A stretch of 64,000 nt of DNA from Candidatus Adamsella avium (GTDB taxonomy: Bacteria > Cyanobacteriota > Vampirovibrionia > Gastranaerophilales > CAJFVJ01): contig CAJFVJ010000001.1 of the NCBI GenBank assembly GCA_904420445.1, positions 383,266 to 447,265 on the forward strand. Reading direction: 5' to 3'. Shown here one piece after another: positions 1-8,498 of the stretch. Position 1 is the first letter of the stretch, and each line of letters opens with the position of its first letter. The notes under the pieces are model-generated. The model saw nothing but the letters and a program-made list of their open reading frames with translations, was not told the origin of the DNA and ran no database searches. Made by a program: the position numbers and the translations under genes.

Positions 1-2
1 TG

Positions 3-935
3 TCTACCAAAACTAAACCTGATGGTGGTGCATTAAGATCTATTATTGAGAGATGGGCATCAAAAATATTAAAAAGTAATGAAAATATTACGGAAGAAAA
101 TATTTATAAAGAATTGAAGCCATTAGAAAAATATGTCGCATGTTATGATTTTTCAAAAGTTTTAACAACCTATATTAATGCATACCAAAATGGTGATGAT
201 ATAAAAATGTCACAAGTCTTAAGATGGCTAAGAGCAGAATATACAACAAAAACTGATGCTCGTAACGATTTAGGCGTAAGAACAATAATCGATGATAATA
301 ATTTCTATGAATATTTAAAATTGTTTGCAGGTTTTGTAAGATTAGCAGGATATTCTGGTTTAATAGTTAATATTGATGAATTGGCAATTTTAGCAAGGCT
401 GAAATCAAACATTAGAAATAAAAATTTTGAAAGAATTTTAAATATAATTAATGATTCGTTACAAGGGACAACAGAATATCTAGGGTTTATATTTAGTGGA
501 ACACCAGAATTTTTGGAAGATAAATACAAGGGTATGTATAGTTATGGTGCTTTAGAAACTCGACTTGCCGATAATCCTTTTGCAAAAGGAGGTATGAAAG
601 ATTTAACTGGACCCGTGATAAGATTAGACAACTTATCACAAGAAGAATTGTATATGTTATTTTTAAATATAAGAAATGTTTTTGCAGAATATGATGAAAC
701 TAAGTATTTGGTTTCTGAAAACGATATTAAAACATTTATGCAATGGCTTATGAACAGGTTGGGTGCTAAATCTTTTCTTTCACCGAGAGAATCTATTAAA
801 GCATTTATAGGTTTACTAAGCCAATTACAGAATTATCCTGATACAAATATCTCAAATTACTTATCAGGAGTAAAAATTCAGGAGTATAAAGAACCAATTG
901 ATGAAGAATTGGTATCACTAAAATTAGGAGATTAA
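3..935 (+). CDS. BREX-type ATP-binding protein (DUF2791/BrxD-like), 5' end outside window
   Basis: The reading frame is open from base 3, so the gene starts upstream and the visible part is its C-terminal 310 codons. It carries a Walker-B-like strand (GLIVNIDE), then 'FSGTPEFLED', 'GMYSYGALETRLADN' and 'LTGPVIRLDNLS'. This block is typical of the BREX ATP-binding family (DUF2791, as in BrxD of type 2 BREX); the Walker A lies outside the window. The stop codon overlaps the helicase start by one base (TAATG), so the two are translationally coupled. From family knowledge, such ATPases occur beside Lhr-like helicases in phage-defence clusters, sometimes with TerB-domain proteins. No other BREX gene is visible, so calling this a BREX system would go too far. 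DNA is very AT-rich. Confidence 0.8.
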   Translation, partial: STKTKPDGGALRSIIERWASKILKSNENITEENIYKELKPLEKYVACYDFSKVLTTYINAYQNGDDIKMSQVLRWLRAEYTTKTDARNDLGVRTIIDDNNFYEYLKLFAGFVRLAGYSGLIVNIDELAILARLKSNIRNKNFERILNIINDSLQGTTEYLGFIFSGTPEFLEDKYKGMYSYGALETRLADNPFAKGGMKDLTGPVIRLDNLSQEELYMLFLNIRNVFAEYDETKYLVSENDIKTFMQWLMNRLGAKSFLSPRESIKAFIGLLSQLQNYPDTNISNYLSGVKIQEYKEPIDEELVSLKLGD

Positions 936-3070
936 TGGAACCTTTTTATTTATTAAATAAAAAAATACAAAAAGTTATTCATGAAATGAAATGGGAAAAT
1001 TTTAGACCAATTCAAGATGAAGCTATTTTACATATGGTTAATAATCCTAGCGATATGATAATATCTGCTCATACTGCAAGCGGGAAAACAGAAGCTGCAT
1101 TTCTCCCAATTATTTCACAAATAGCAGATAAAGGAAAGGATTCTGTAAAAATATTATATATATCACCATTAAAAGCACTTATAAATGACCAGTTTTCAAG
1201 AATAGAAGCTCTTTGTAAACATATAGACTTCCCAATTACTAAATGGCATGGGGATGCAAACCAATCAAAAAAAGTCTCACTGATTAAAAATCCTGCAGGT
1301 ATATTACTCATAACACCAGAATCAATTGAATCTTTATTTATAAATAAGACAGAATTTTTAGGATCATTGTTTAATAGTTTAGAATATATTGTAATTGACG
1401 AAATACATAGCTTTATTGGTAATGAAAGAGGATCGCAATTAAAGAGTTTAATTAACCGTTTAGAACACACTGTAGAAATACAACCTTATAAAATTGCATT
1501 ATCTGCAACAATAAGTAACCTTTCTGATATCGCAGAATGGTTAAATCCCAGTAACCCTAGCACTGTAAAAATAATTGAAGATAACGATAAATCTAAAGAT
1601 ATTGTTGGTTTAATAAAATGTTATAAAAACATTCCTCCTATTGTAGGCGTTGATAAAGATGAATTTTCCGAATTAAAACAGGATCTATTTAATGTCATAA
1701 AACAAGGTAAAAATCTAATTTTTGCAAATGCAAAAATGACATTGGAAGAATATTGTGATTCCATGCAAAATATTGCTTATGAAAACAGTTACCCTAATAA
1801 TTTTTATATCCATCACGGCTCTTTGGCTAAAAATATCAGAGAGCAATGCGAAAACTTACTAAAAAAAGAATCAAATATTTCAGTATTTTGTACTAATACA
1901 TTGGAATTGGGTATTGATATTGGAAATATAGATAGAGTGATATTTTTAGCTCCGCCATTTTCTGTTGCTTCTATGGTGCAACGACTTGGTCGTTGTGGTA
2001 GAAAAGAAAATGCAAGAAAAGAGTTTAGATTTTATATTGAAGAAAATGATATCGATGATAATGCTACTTGGCAAGATATGTTCAGGGTTCAATTGGTTCA
2101 AAGTATTGCTATTGTTGAATTAATGTTAAAAGAAAGCATTGAACCCCTTGAAACTAATACCTTTGACTATTCAACTTTTATTCACCAAATTTTATCATAT
2201 TTGGGACAAACTGGCGGTGCCGATGCTTCTAAAATATATTATAACATCGCAGATATCTCTTTTAATAATTATTTTTCTAAAGAGGATTTTATAGCTATAT
2301 TGCAAAAGCTTAATTCAGATGAAATTATTTATCAAATGCCTAATGGAATAATTACATTAAGCAAACTGGGAGAGAAAATTGTTGAGAATTATGAATTCTA
2401 TGCCGCGTTTATAACTCCAAAAGATTGGAAAGTTGTTTGTAATGGTAAGGAAATAGGTCAAATATCTGGAGGAAATTTATTATTCTTAAAAGAGGGAAGT
2501 CATTTTCTTTTAGCTGGTAAGCGATGGGAAATAGTTGAGTTCAAAAATAAAATTCAAACGATAATTGTAAAAAAAGCATATGGGAAAAAACCTATTAAAT
2601 TCCAAGGGGGATCTCAAAATATACACAGGACAATTCATCAAAAAATGTTAGAAATTTATGAAAATTGTTATATCCCGAAGTATTTATCTCAAGCATCAAT
2701 TCCAATCTTAGAAGAAGGATTTGAAAATTATAAAACATATGTAAAAACTAATGATAGTAATATCCTTACAGTTTTGGAAGGGACTCGAATCCAAAATACA
2801 ATAGGTTTGCTTTTTAAATATTGTGGTATAGATATTGAAGATGGAGGAATTGGTTATTATTCAACCTGTAGAAAGCAAGAACTAATTAAAATTTTAAAAT
2901 CAATTAATTTTTCAAATCTTGATAAAAATTCCATAATTGATTTAGTTGATAAATCTTTAAAATATAAAAAGAAATTTGATTATTTGCTACCAGATAATAT
3001 TCTGAATAAAGCATATGAAAAACAATGCCTAGATTTTAATGGAGCTAAGGAATTTATAAATAAATTGTAG
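935..3070 (+). CDS. Lhr-like superfamily 2 DEAD/DEAH-box helicase
   Basis: This 711-residue ATP-dependent helicase shows the SF2 motifs in order: Q-motif-like 'FRPIQDEA' near 23-30, Walker A 'AHTASGKT' at 45-52, 'SPLKALINDQ' (Ia), 'DEIH' at 155-158, 'SAT' at 190-192, and the second RecA domain with 'NTLELGIDIG' and 'QRLGRCGRK' (motifs V and VI). 'LGIDIG' and 'RLGRCGR' are characteristic of Lhr-type helicases. About 300 further residues form an unassigned C-terminal region. It is coupled to the BrxD-like ATPase upstream and followed after 10 bases by an ion channel gene. The ATPase-helicase pairing recalls BrxD-BrxHI of type 2 BREX. A DNA-unwinding role in defence is an inference from context. 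Confidence 0.88.
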   Translation: MEPFYLLNKKIQKVIHEMKWENFRPIQDEAILHMVNNPSDMIISAHTASGKTEAAFLPIISQIADKGKDSVKILYISPLKALINDQFSRIEALCKHIDFPITKWHGDANQSKKVSLIKNPAGILLITPESIESLFINKTEFLGSLFNSLEYIVIDEIHSFIGNERGSQLKSLINRLEHTVEIQPYKIALSATISNLSDIAEWLNPSNPSTVKIIEDNDKSKDIVGLIKCYKNIPPIVGVDKDEFSELKQDLFNVIKQGKNLIFANAKMTLEEYCDSMQNIAYENSYPNNFYIHHGSLAKNIREQCENLLKKESNISVFCTNTLELGIDIGNIDRVIFLAPPFSVASMVQRLGRCGRKENARKEFRFYIEENDIDDNATWQDMFRVQLVQSIAIVELMLKESIEPLETNTFDYSTFIHQILSYLGQTGGADASKIYYNIADISFNNYFSKEDFIAILQKLNSDEIIYQMPNGIITLSKLGEKIVENYEFYAAFITPKDWKVVCNGKEIGQISGGNLLFLKEGSHFLLAGKRWEIVEFKNKIQTIIVKKAYGKKPIKFQGGSQNIHRTIHQKMLEIYENCYIPKYLSQASIPILEEGFENYKTYVKTNDSNILTVLEGTRIQNTIGLLFKYCGIDIEDGGIGYYSTCRKQELIKILKSINFSNLDKNSIIDLVDKSLKYKKKFDYLLPDNILNKAYEKQCLDFNGAKEFINKL

Positions 3071-3080
3071 GAATGTAAAT

Positions 3081-3770
3081 ATGAAAAAACAAATTGATAA
3101 TTTTTTAAACAATAAAATTTGTGAAATGTTTTTAGTAATAATCATTATTATTAATATTATATGTCTTGGTTTTGAAACTGATAAAACAATATATTTACAT
3201 TACAAAACTTTATTTAATCAAATAGAATTAATTTCTGTAATTATATTTACTATTGAATATATTCTACGTTTAATATCTATGGAAAAATTAAAAGATGCCC
3301 TAAAACCTTTGATGATAATAGATTTATTTGCGATTTTACCATTTTATTTACCTTTGAAGGGGTTAGATTTAAGAATATTAAGAACTTTTAGATTGCTGAG
3401 AATTTTTAGAATGTTCAAATTAGCTCGTTATTTTGATGCTCTACAAATGATAGGTAAAGTCATTTATAGAAAAAGATATGAATTAATAAGTATATTTGGA
3501 GTATTGCTTTTGCTAATGTTTATAAGCTCATTTTTTATGTTTTATGCGGAGGCAGATGCCCAGCCTAATGCTTTTCACAATATTCTAGATACTTTTTGGT
3601 GGTCATTGGTTACTTTTACAACGGTAGGATATGGCGATGTTTACCCAATAACAGCTATAGGAAAAGTTTTATCAGGTATTGTGGTACTAATAGGAATTAT
3701 GCTTTTTGCACTTCCTACAAGTATTTTAACAGCTGAATTTATGAATGAATTTAATAAAGATAAGAAATAA
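3081..3770 (+). CDS. Voltage-gated potassium channel (Kv-like, six transmembrane segments)
   Basis: This 229-residue membrane protein has the full Kv plan: S1 near 14-30, S2-S3 near 48-90, an S4 voltage sensor near 98-116 with basic residues every third position (R98, R101, R104, R107, R110, K113, R116), S5 near 136-155, a pore helix and the selectivity filter TTVGYGD near 180-186, then S6. The filter predicts K+ selectivity. The start lies 10 bases after the helicase stop, and the AGGA ribosome site overlaps that stop, so the gene should be co-transcribed with the ATPase and helicase. There is no RCK or CNBD domain. Whether it works with the helicase or is an unrelated passenger cannot be decided from sequence. 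Confidence 0.9.
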   Translation: MKKQIDNFLNNKICEMFLVIIIIINIICLGFETDKTIYLHYKTLFNQIELISVIIFTIEYILRLISMEKLKDALKPLMIIDLFAILPFYLPLKGLDLRILRTFRLLRIFRMFKLARYFDALQMIGKVIYRKRYELISIFGVLLLLMFISSFFMFYAEADAQPNAFHNILDTFWWSLVTFTTVGYGDVYPITAIGKVLSGIVVLIGIMLFALPTSILTAEFMNEFNKDKK

Positions 3771-3912
3771 TAGTTTTATATATTAACAAGTATTATATTT
3801 TTTTGTTTTAATATAAATTATTCTATTAATTGTTTTGTGACATATTTTAACATATATACTTCTATTATATTTTTGTTTAAGTGATGAATACGACACCTAA
3901 AAAGGAGGTCGT

Positions 3913-4146
3913 ATGAGTAAAAATAAGAAATATAGGATTAAACAAAAAGATTTTAGAGAGTTAGAAAAACTAGCTGAGCGAATTTATAACACAGCCACTG
4001 TAATCGATTATTTTTGCAGGACTCAACAAGATATAGAAGAGCTGTATAATCTTACTCCAATCGTCGAAAATTTAAGGCAAGATAGTGATACTGTAAACGC
4101 TTATTTTATAAATTACCCGAAAGGTAATATTCAAATAAGATTTTAA
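3913..4146 (+). CDS. Small hypothetical protein (77 aa)
   Basis: This is a 77-residue soluble, charged, probably helical protein with a strong ribosome site (AAAGGAGG, 5 bases before the ATG). I recognise no family. It lies 142 bases after the channel gene, in the same very AT-rich DNA, and is followed by a 225-base spacer. It is the first of four small plus-strand genes that run toward, and are convergent with, the minus-strand transposase block. It may be a cargo or regulatory gene of the element. Confidence 0.65.
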   Translation: MSKNKKYRIKQKDFRELEKLAERIYNTATVIDYFCRTQQDIEELYNLTPIVENLRQDSDTVNAYFINYPKGNIQIRF

Positions 4147-4371
4147 TACCGTTCAAAAAGTGTTCAAAAAGCTCTGTATTGAATTTTATACTAATAAGAT
4201 ATAGGAAATTATACTTTACTTAAAAACTTTGCTTAAAAAGCCTGTTATCCGTTTTTATATAATTGCTCATTACAAAAATACTTTTTATGTCTAAATGATA
4301 CGTTTTGAGTGTCTTTGCTTGATATTTAACTTATTGAGAGTGATATATGTTATTGCTGATAAGAGGTAGCA
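4147..4371. other. Spacer with short direct repeats
   Basis: There is no gene in this spacer. It contains the 10-mer GTTCAAAAAG twice (4151-4160, 4162-4171; 11-base period) and CTTAAAAA twice (4219-4226, 4232-4239). The repeats could be a regulator site or an iteron-like array, but two copies of each are too few to decide. A Shine-Dalgarno-like AGAGG stands just before the ATG at 4372. Confidence 0.35.
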
Positions 4372-4587
4372 ATGATTGAATTAGGCAAAAAATACAAACT
4401 TAAAAAGATTAGAGGTTTTGAGAACTCTGATAATGAGTATTACAAAGTAATTGGATTCTATAATTTCGATACTGTCATTTGCGAAAACGCTTGCGGAGAA
4501 AGATTTATATTTATGAAAGAGTTTTTAATAGACCCACAAAAGCCCGAGGATATCTATTCAAATTTAATACTTGAAAGGAAAGAATGA
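4372..4587 (+). CDS. Small hypothetical protein (71 aa)
   Basis: This 71-residue protein alternates short beta-strand-like segments and loops ('YKVIGFYNFDTVICENACGERFIFMKEF'), which suggests a small beta-barrel (SH3-like) fold. I know no family for it. It is translationally coupled to the next gene (ATGA overlap). The position inside the AT-rich block suggests a phage- or element-type accessory gene. Confidence 0.6.
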   Translation: MIELGKKYKLKKIRGFENSDNEYYKVIGFYNFDTVICENACGERFIFMKEFLIDPQKPEDIYSNLILERKE

Positions 4588-4787
4588 TGACAGAAAAAGA
4601 CTATGCACTTTATGGAACAAAGGTTTTGAATTTAAAAACACAAGAAATCGGATTACTAATTTGTATATGGAAAAACAAGTTTGCCGATGGTGAAGTTGAT
4701 TTTGCAACTTGTGTTGATAAACAAGGCAAAAGATACAATATAGAACTTGATAACATACGAGGGTTTGAAGATGATTTTGAAAAATAA
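4584..4787 (+). CDS. Small hypothetical protein (67 aa)
   Basis: This gene overlaps the previous one by 4 bases (ATGA) and has its own ribosome site (GGAAAG). The 67 residues are mostly beta-strand-like ('GTKVLNLKTQEIGLLICIWKN', 'DFATCVDKQGKRYNIEL'). Size and strand pattern resemble the preceding gene, so the pair may be a small fold family. No function is assignable. Confidence 0.55.
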   Translation: MMTEKDYALYGTKVLNLKTQEIGLLICIWKNKFADGEVDFATCVDKQGKRYNIELDNIRGFEDDFEK

Positions 4788-5004
4788 GCTGACAAGAGAA
4801 ACATTAGAGATAACTTATCCTGAATTTAGAAAAAAGTTTGCAAAAGAAATTAGGACTGCTTTTGAAAGTTATCGCAGAACACAATTAAATAGGTATTCTT
4901 ACAATTTTAAAGATGATAACTCAATGGAATATAATTTTTATTTCCAATTACAATGGAATTTCAATCACTTTGGAAATTCTAATTGGTATATTGAAAAGTT
5001 ATAG
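4771..5004 (+). CDS. Small hypothetical protein (77 aa)
   Basis: The ATG at 4771 is preferred over the upstream TTG at 4747 because GAGG lies about 10 bases before it and it shortens the overlap with the previous gene to 17 bases. The product is basic at the N-terminus and aromatic-rich at the C-terminus. It ends 4 bases before the stop of the convergent HTH gene, so the two transcription units meet here. I recognise no family. Confidence 0.5.
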   Translation: MILKNKLTRETLEITYPEFRKKFAKEIRTAFESYRRTQLNRYSYNFKDDNSMEYNFYFQLQWNFNHFGNSNWYIEKL

Positions 5005-5008
5005 ATAA

Positions 5009-5422
5009 TTAATCACTATCCGTCAAATTATCCACAATTTTATCAATAATGTCTTTATCTATATTTGTCCTTTTTTCTATTGTTCGAATAAAACTTTCAA
5101 TATTCATCGGTTCTTTTTCTTTTCTTACAACACTTTCAAGTAAGTTTGTAAATTTATATATTCTTGAAGGCTCTATGTTGTGATTATTCTGTAGATCAAC
5201 ATTAAAACTTTGAAGCATATATTTGGCTTGTATAAATGTATCCTCTTTGGAAAGACTAAAATGTTCAATAAATTCTTTTCTTTTACCAGACCAATCTCCG
5301 TCTTTTTTCCAACGTTTTATAGTTCTTTCGTGTACACCTATTCTTCTTGCAATTTCAGCAACTGTAATAAATTTTTCAACATACATATTTTCTGCAATTG
5401 CATAATACTTATCTTTTTTCAC
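5009..5422 (-). CDS. HTH protein, DUF1804/terminase-small-subunit-like
   Basis: This 137-residue protein starts at GTG with AGAGGA upstream. An N-terminal helix-turn-helix ('ITVAEIARRIGVHERTIKRWKKDGDW', residues about 19-44) resembles the DNA-binding domain of Mu-like phage DUF1804 proteins and small terminase subunits. The rest is helical. It is the last gene of the minus-strand transposase run, 9 bases after the second transposase. No phage structural genes accompany it, so a packaging role is unlikely; it may bind element ends or regulate the operon. That is inference. Confidence 0.6.
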   Translation of the reverse strand: MKKDKYYAIAENMYVEKFITVAEIARRIGVHERTIKRWKKDGDWSGKRKEFIEHFSLSKEDTFIQAKYMLQSFNVDLQNNHNIEPSRIYKFTNLLESVVRKEKEPMNIESFIRTIEKRTNIDKDIIDKIVDNLTDSD

Positions 5423-5431
5423 TTTTTCCTC

Positions 5432-7381
5432 TTAGTTAATATACTTTTTATTTCGTTCTGCTAATATTTTATCGGTTTCATAAAGGTATAAGGTTTCTTT
5501 TGGTTTAGGTTCTTCTTGCAAAAATATTGATAAATCAAATTTTCCAAAATCATCTTGCTCTTTCTTTTTCCTAACTGCTTTATCCATATTTGTATTTGCA
5601 ATCTTTGAAACTTTAACATCTGTATCGAACTCTTTTTTTGCACTGTTATAAGCAGCTTTGTAATTTTCATATTGTTCTTCAGGAGATATTGTAAGAGTTT
5701 GTTTAATATAAGCCTTGGCAACTTTGCTATTGCGTTTTTTAATAGACATAGCCTCTTTAAATTCTTCTTTAGATACTTTATCTGCATGTAATGCAGCAAC
5801 AGCTTTTACAGCATTCACTGTTCCTATAAATTCATCATTATCGCATCTGAATGCCCAAGCTTCTTTGTAATCTTCTATATCTCTGCGTAAATATACTCTC
5901 AAGCCCATTTTTGAAATCATCCAATCAGCCCAATAAGTTATCCCAAGAGTTGTATCTTTTATTCCGTTTCTTCTGATTGTAAAATCTTTTGAAGTTCTCA
6001 TACAAAATAGTTTTAGAGCATCTTTTGTAGTTGTAATTTTTTCTTTAAATTCAGAATAGAAAAGTTCATCAGGACATAACCCGTTTAAAGTTTTCCCTTG
6101 AGATGGTCTTTTATTTAAAATATCTAAAATATATTTATCAAAAAGAAGTTTGAAATCTTCAAATTTCATAATTTCCCCGGATTTAATTTCTTTTGCGAGC
6201 TTTTGAGGTCTTTCGACAACATTACCACCTCTATAACCTATAAAATGTTTTGAAAGGATTTCCTTTATCTTCAAAAAATCCCTTTCAACAGGTTTAGTCT
6301 GAGCATTATAAGGCAGAGCAAAATGAACTTCTATATTCAACTCTGCCAACATAGACTGAGTTTTTGTTTTATTGGTTGAAATTTTTATACTTCTACGACC
6401 ACCTGCAAAATCCTTTGAACGGTAATCTTTACCATTATCAATGATAACATCTTTAGGCAGTCCATACTTTTCAGCAGCATAGTAAAAAGATTGGAAAATA
6501 TAGTCAGAATTTGGATTTCCTGTTTGTAAAATCCAACCAAGCCATTTACCTGATTTATAATCACGCCACACTGTAACCCAAGGAAAAACAACTTTATTAT
6601 CTGAATCAAAACAGGCAACATCAATTTGAGCGTGATCTGATACCCAGACCTCATTACATAAAATATTTGAATAATCTCTTTCTATATACCCGCCATATTT
6701 TCTATTCCAAGCAGTTTCTCCCATTCGTGCAAGATAAATACTTTGTTTTGGAATTTCTTTATCTAATCGGCGTTTGAAAGTCATATAACTTGGAAATGTT
6801 TCTCTTTTAGCATCAAACATTCTGATGGCATAACCAAGAGTTAAATCCCAACAAGTTCTTATAGATGGTGCTCCTTCAACTAAATACAAATTTTTAAAGT
6901 ACTCAAAGAAATTATCAGGAACAGTGGAGCCTGATAAATGTTTGCCGTGTTGCGATAACAAACCGCTCAATCCATACCGAAAGAATCTTCTTCGCATTTT
7001 TATAACAGACGAATAAGATGTGTTTAACCACTTTTCATGTTCAAAATTCCATTTATCTATAAAATCTTTTAAAGCCTCTCCCCTTAATCCTTTTGATGCA
7101 TTTATTATTGGTAAATATTTTTCAGCCTGGGCTTTTGCCCAATCGGGAGCTTCTGAATATTTAGTATTTATAACATCTTCTTTAAGATACTTATCTTGTG
7201 CAAAATCAGGCAAAGATTTTAAAAGAAGAAAGTAATGAGTTCTTTTTCCCCGTCTGATAATTTTAAAAGTATAGTAACCTCTCCTACATTGCTTTTTAAG
7301 AGTTTGGATGCTAAGTCCTAAAATTTCAGCAGATTTTTCTATATCTAACCATATATTTGTTTTGTCTTTATTTTCTTTCAT
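5432..7381 (-). CDS. MuA/TnsB-like DDE transposase (second copy)
   Basis: The product has 649 residues from the ATG at 7381, which has AAGGA 5 bases upstream. An in-frame GTG at 7426 adds 15 residues but lacks a ribosome site. It has an N-terminal HTH region, then an RNase H-fold core with catalytic acids at about D249 ('VWVSDHAQID'), D315 ('DVIIDNGKDY') and E376 ('KPVERDF'), and a Mu-type C-terminal region. This is the order seen in phage Mu transposase A and TnsB/TniA. The protein is only distantly similar to the other transposase at 9177-11198, so this is not a recent duplication. A 451-base spacer with palindromes separates it from the upstream ATPase block, so it may have its own promoter. 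Confidence 0.88.
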   Translation of the reverse strand: MKENKDKTNIWLDIEKSAEILGLSIQTLKKQCRRGYYTFKIIRRGKRTHYFLLLKSLPDFAQDKYLKEDVINTKYSEAPDWAKAQAEKYLPIINASKGLRGEALKDFIDKWNFEHEKWLNTSYSSVIKMRRRFFRYGLSGLLSQHGKHLSGSTVPDNFFEYFKNLYLVEGAPSIRTCWDLTLGYAIRMFDAKRETFPSYMTFKRRLDKEIPKQSIYLARMGETAWNRKYGGYIERDYSNILCNEVWVSDHAQIDVACFDSDNKVVFPWVTVWRDYKSGKWLGWILQTGNPNSDYIFQSFYYAAEKYGLPKDVIIDNGKDYRSKDFAGGRRSIKISTNKTKTQSMLAELNIEVHFALPYNAQTKPVERDFLKIKEILSKHFIGYRGGNVVERPQKLAKEIKSGEIMKFEDFKLLFDKYILDILNKRPSQGKTLNGLCPDELFYSEFKEKITTTKDALKLFCMRTSKDFTIRRNGIKDTTLGITYWADWMISKMGLRVYLRRDIEDYKEAWAFRCDNDEFIGTVNAVKAVAALHADKVSKEEFKEAMSIKKRNSKVAKAYIKQTLTISPEEQYENYKAAYNSAKKEFDTDVKVSKIANTNMDKAVRKKKEQDDFGKFDLSIFLQEEPKPKETLYLYETDKILAERNKKYIN

Positions 7382-7426
7382 AAATATCCTTATTTTAGCG
7401 TTATTAAAATCTCTTTTAAAGCCCAC

Positions 7427-7832
7427 TTAACATTCCGACATAAAATTTGTGACAATTTTAAAAGCTAAAATGCAGTAATAATAAGATTTCTTAAAAATGC
7501 TATTTTTATAAAATTTCCCTCAAATACTTTATCTATCTGCTTTATAAAAAAGACAAATATTTGTCCTGTTTTTTACGAAGAAATATGAAGTGGTCTTGAC
7601 GAAATTTGTATTTGTATATAATAGCTACCAAATTTTATTATATTTACTTCTACAGAATAATAAATAGGTAACATTTTGTGGTCGGGGAAATTTCCCCGCA
7701 AGTAAACTTCAAAATCCGCTCTATACTTAAAAAAATATTTTCAAGAAATAAGTATAAACACTCCAAAATACACGTTGCCAAAGGAATACAACCCAAAAAT
7801 AAAATCGGGGAAAAGTTTATGAAGTTCTATTA
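7427..7832. promoter_or_regulatory. Regulatory spacer with two perfect palindromes and a plus-strand promoter-like site
   Basis: No gene is visible here. The spacer contains a perfect 14-base palindrome GACAAATATTTGTC (7552-7565) and a perfect 16-base palindrome CGGGGAAATTTCCCCG (7683-7698), with a second TCGGGGAAA half-site near 7805-7813. Between them lies TTGACG (7596-7601) and TATAAT (7617-7622) on the plus strand, with a short 15-base gap. The arrangement suggests operators of an element repressor, and perhaps an antisense transcript into the ATPase operon. No repressor gene is recognised nearby except the HTH protein at 5009-5422. Confidence 0.45.
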
Positions 7833-8498
7833 CTAAAATCCAGCTAATAGTTTTAAATCATAATACAAATCCTTAAACTCTCTTTTTCTTCGCCATAAGG
7901 TTTCTGCTATTTTACAGTTCAAATTAGTAGCCATTTTATTATGTGTTAAATTCCTTGAAAGATAGCAATAAATAGTTGTAAACTCTGCTTTTTGGTCTGT
8001 AGAAAAGGTTTTATCCTCAGATGATTTTAAAAGATTTTCAGATACAAAAATTTGATTGCAGTATAGGTATAAATATACTTCTTGATTAAAAAACTTTCTA
8101 TAACGTGCTTTTTGTGGAGATTTTAGATAGTAAAAATCTAATTTTTGTTTTTGCCTTTGGTAAATCAAAGTTCTGAATATTGTATAAAAGCTTTGAATTT
8201 GGTTTTCACCAATATTTGCAATATTAGATGCTTTTATCGAATTTATATTTTCACAAAAACACCTTAATACAATATCATTTATTATTGCAGGGTATGTTTT
8301 AAATATAGAATATTTTTGAACTGAAACTTTGCTTTTTTGAAACAAATATTCATTTTCTTGCTTTATTAATTTATTTTCATCAACAAATTTTGACAATATC
8401 GGTAAAAGTTCTGCTTTAGGGATTTCAGATAAAATTTCTAAATTTTCAAGCGTAAATTTGTTGAGCCTTTTGCAAAGTTTCAATATTTGATCTTCCAT
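7833..8498 (-). CDS. Unknown protein coupled to the transposition ATPase (221 aa)
   Basis: This protein has 221 residues. The start (ATG with AAGGA upstream) lies inside the ATPase gene, a 53-base overlap, which implies tight translational coupling. The N-terminal 60 residues look like a winged-helix ('LTLENLEILSEIPKAELLPILSKFVDE'-like spacing), the middle is helical and basic, and the C-terminus has another helix-turn-helix-like stretch ('NLTHNKMATNLNCKIAETLWRRKRE'-like). I know no family. In Tn7 and Tn5053 relatives the gene after the ATPase is the target selector TniQ/TnsD, but I see no zinc-finger cysteines or TniQ motif. The position alone makes it a candidate target-site or ATPase partner. 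Confidence 0.6.
   Translation of the reverse strand: MEDQILKLCKRLNKFTLENLEILSEIPKAELLPILSKFVDENKLIKQENEYLFQKSKVSVQKYSIFKTYPAIINDIVLRCFCENINSIKASNIANIGENQIQSFYTIFRTLIYQRQKQKLDFYYLKSPQKARYRKFFNQEVYLYLYCNQIFVSENLLKSSEDKTFSTDQKAEFTTIYCYLSRNLTHNKMATNLNCKIAETLWRRKREFKDLYYDLKLLAGF

Noticed and set aside
1-3070. Complete BREX system
   Set aside because: Only a BrxD-like ATPase end and a helicase are visible; pglX, pglZ, brxB and brxC are not in the window, so only the family resemblance is claimed.
3836-3857. TGTGACATATTTTAACATAT as a possible left end of the element
   Set aside because: It shares only TGT.ACATAT with the inverted repeat at 11439-11460 and lacks the TATCCGTACA core; chance similarity is likely in AT-rich DNA.
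5210-5464. Open frames opposite the HTH and transposase genes
   Set aside because: They lie antisense to well-supported genes, have phenylalanine/serine-rich composition and no ribosome sites.
7381-7426. GTG at 7426 as start of the second transposase
   Set aside because: No ribosome site before it, whereas AAGGA stands 5 bases before the ATG at 7381.
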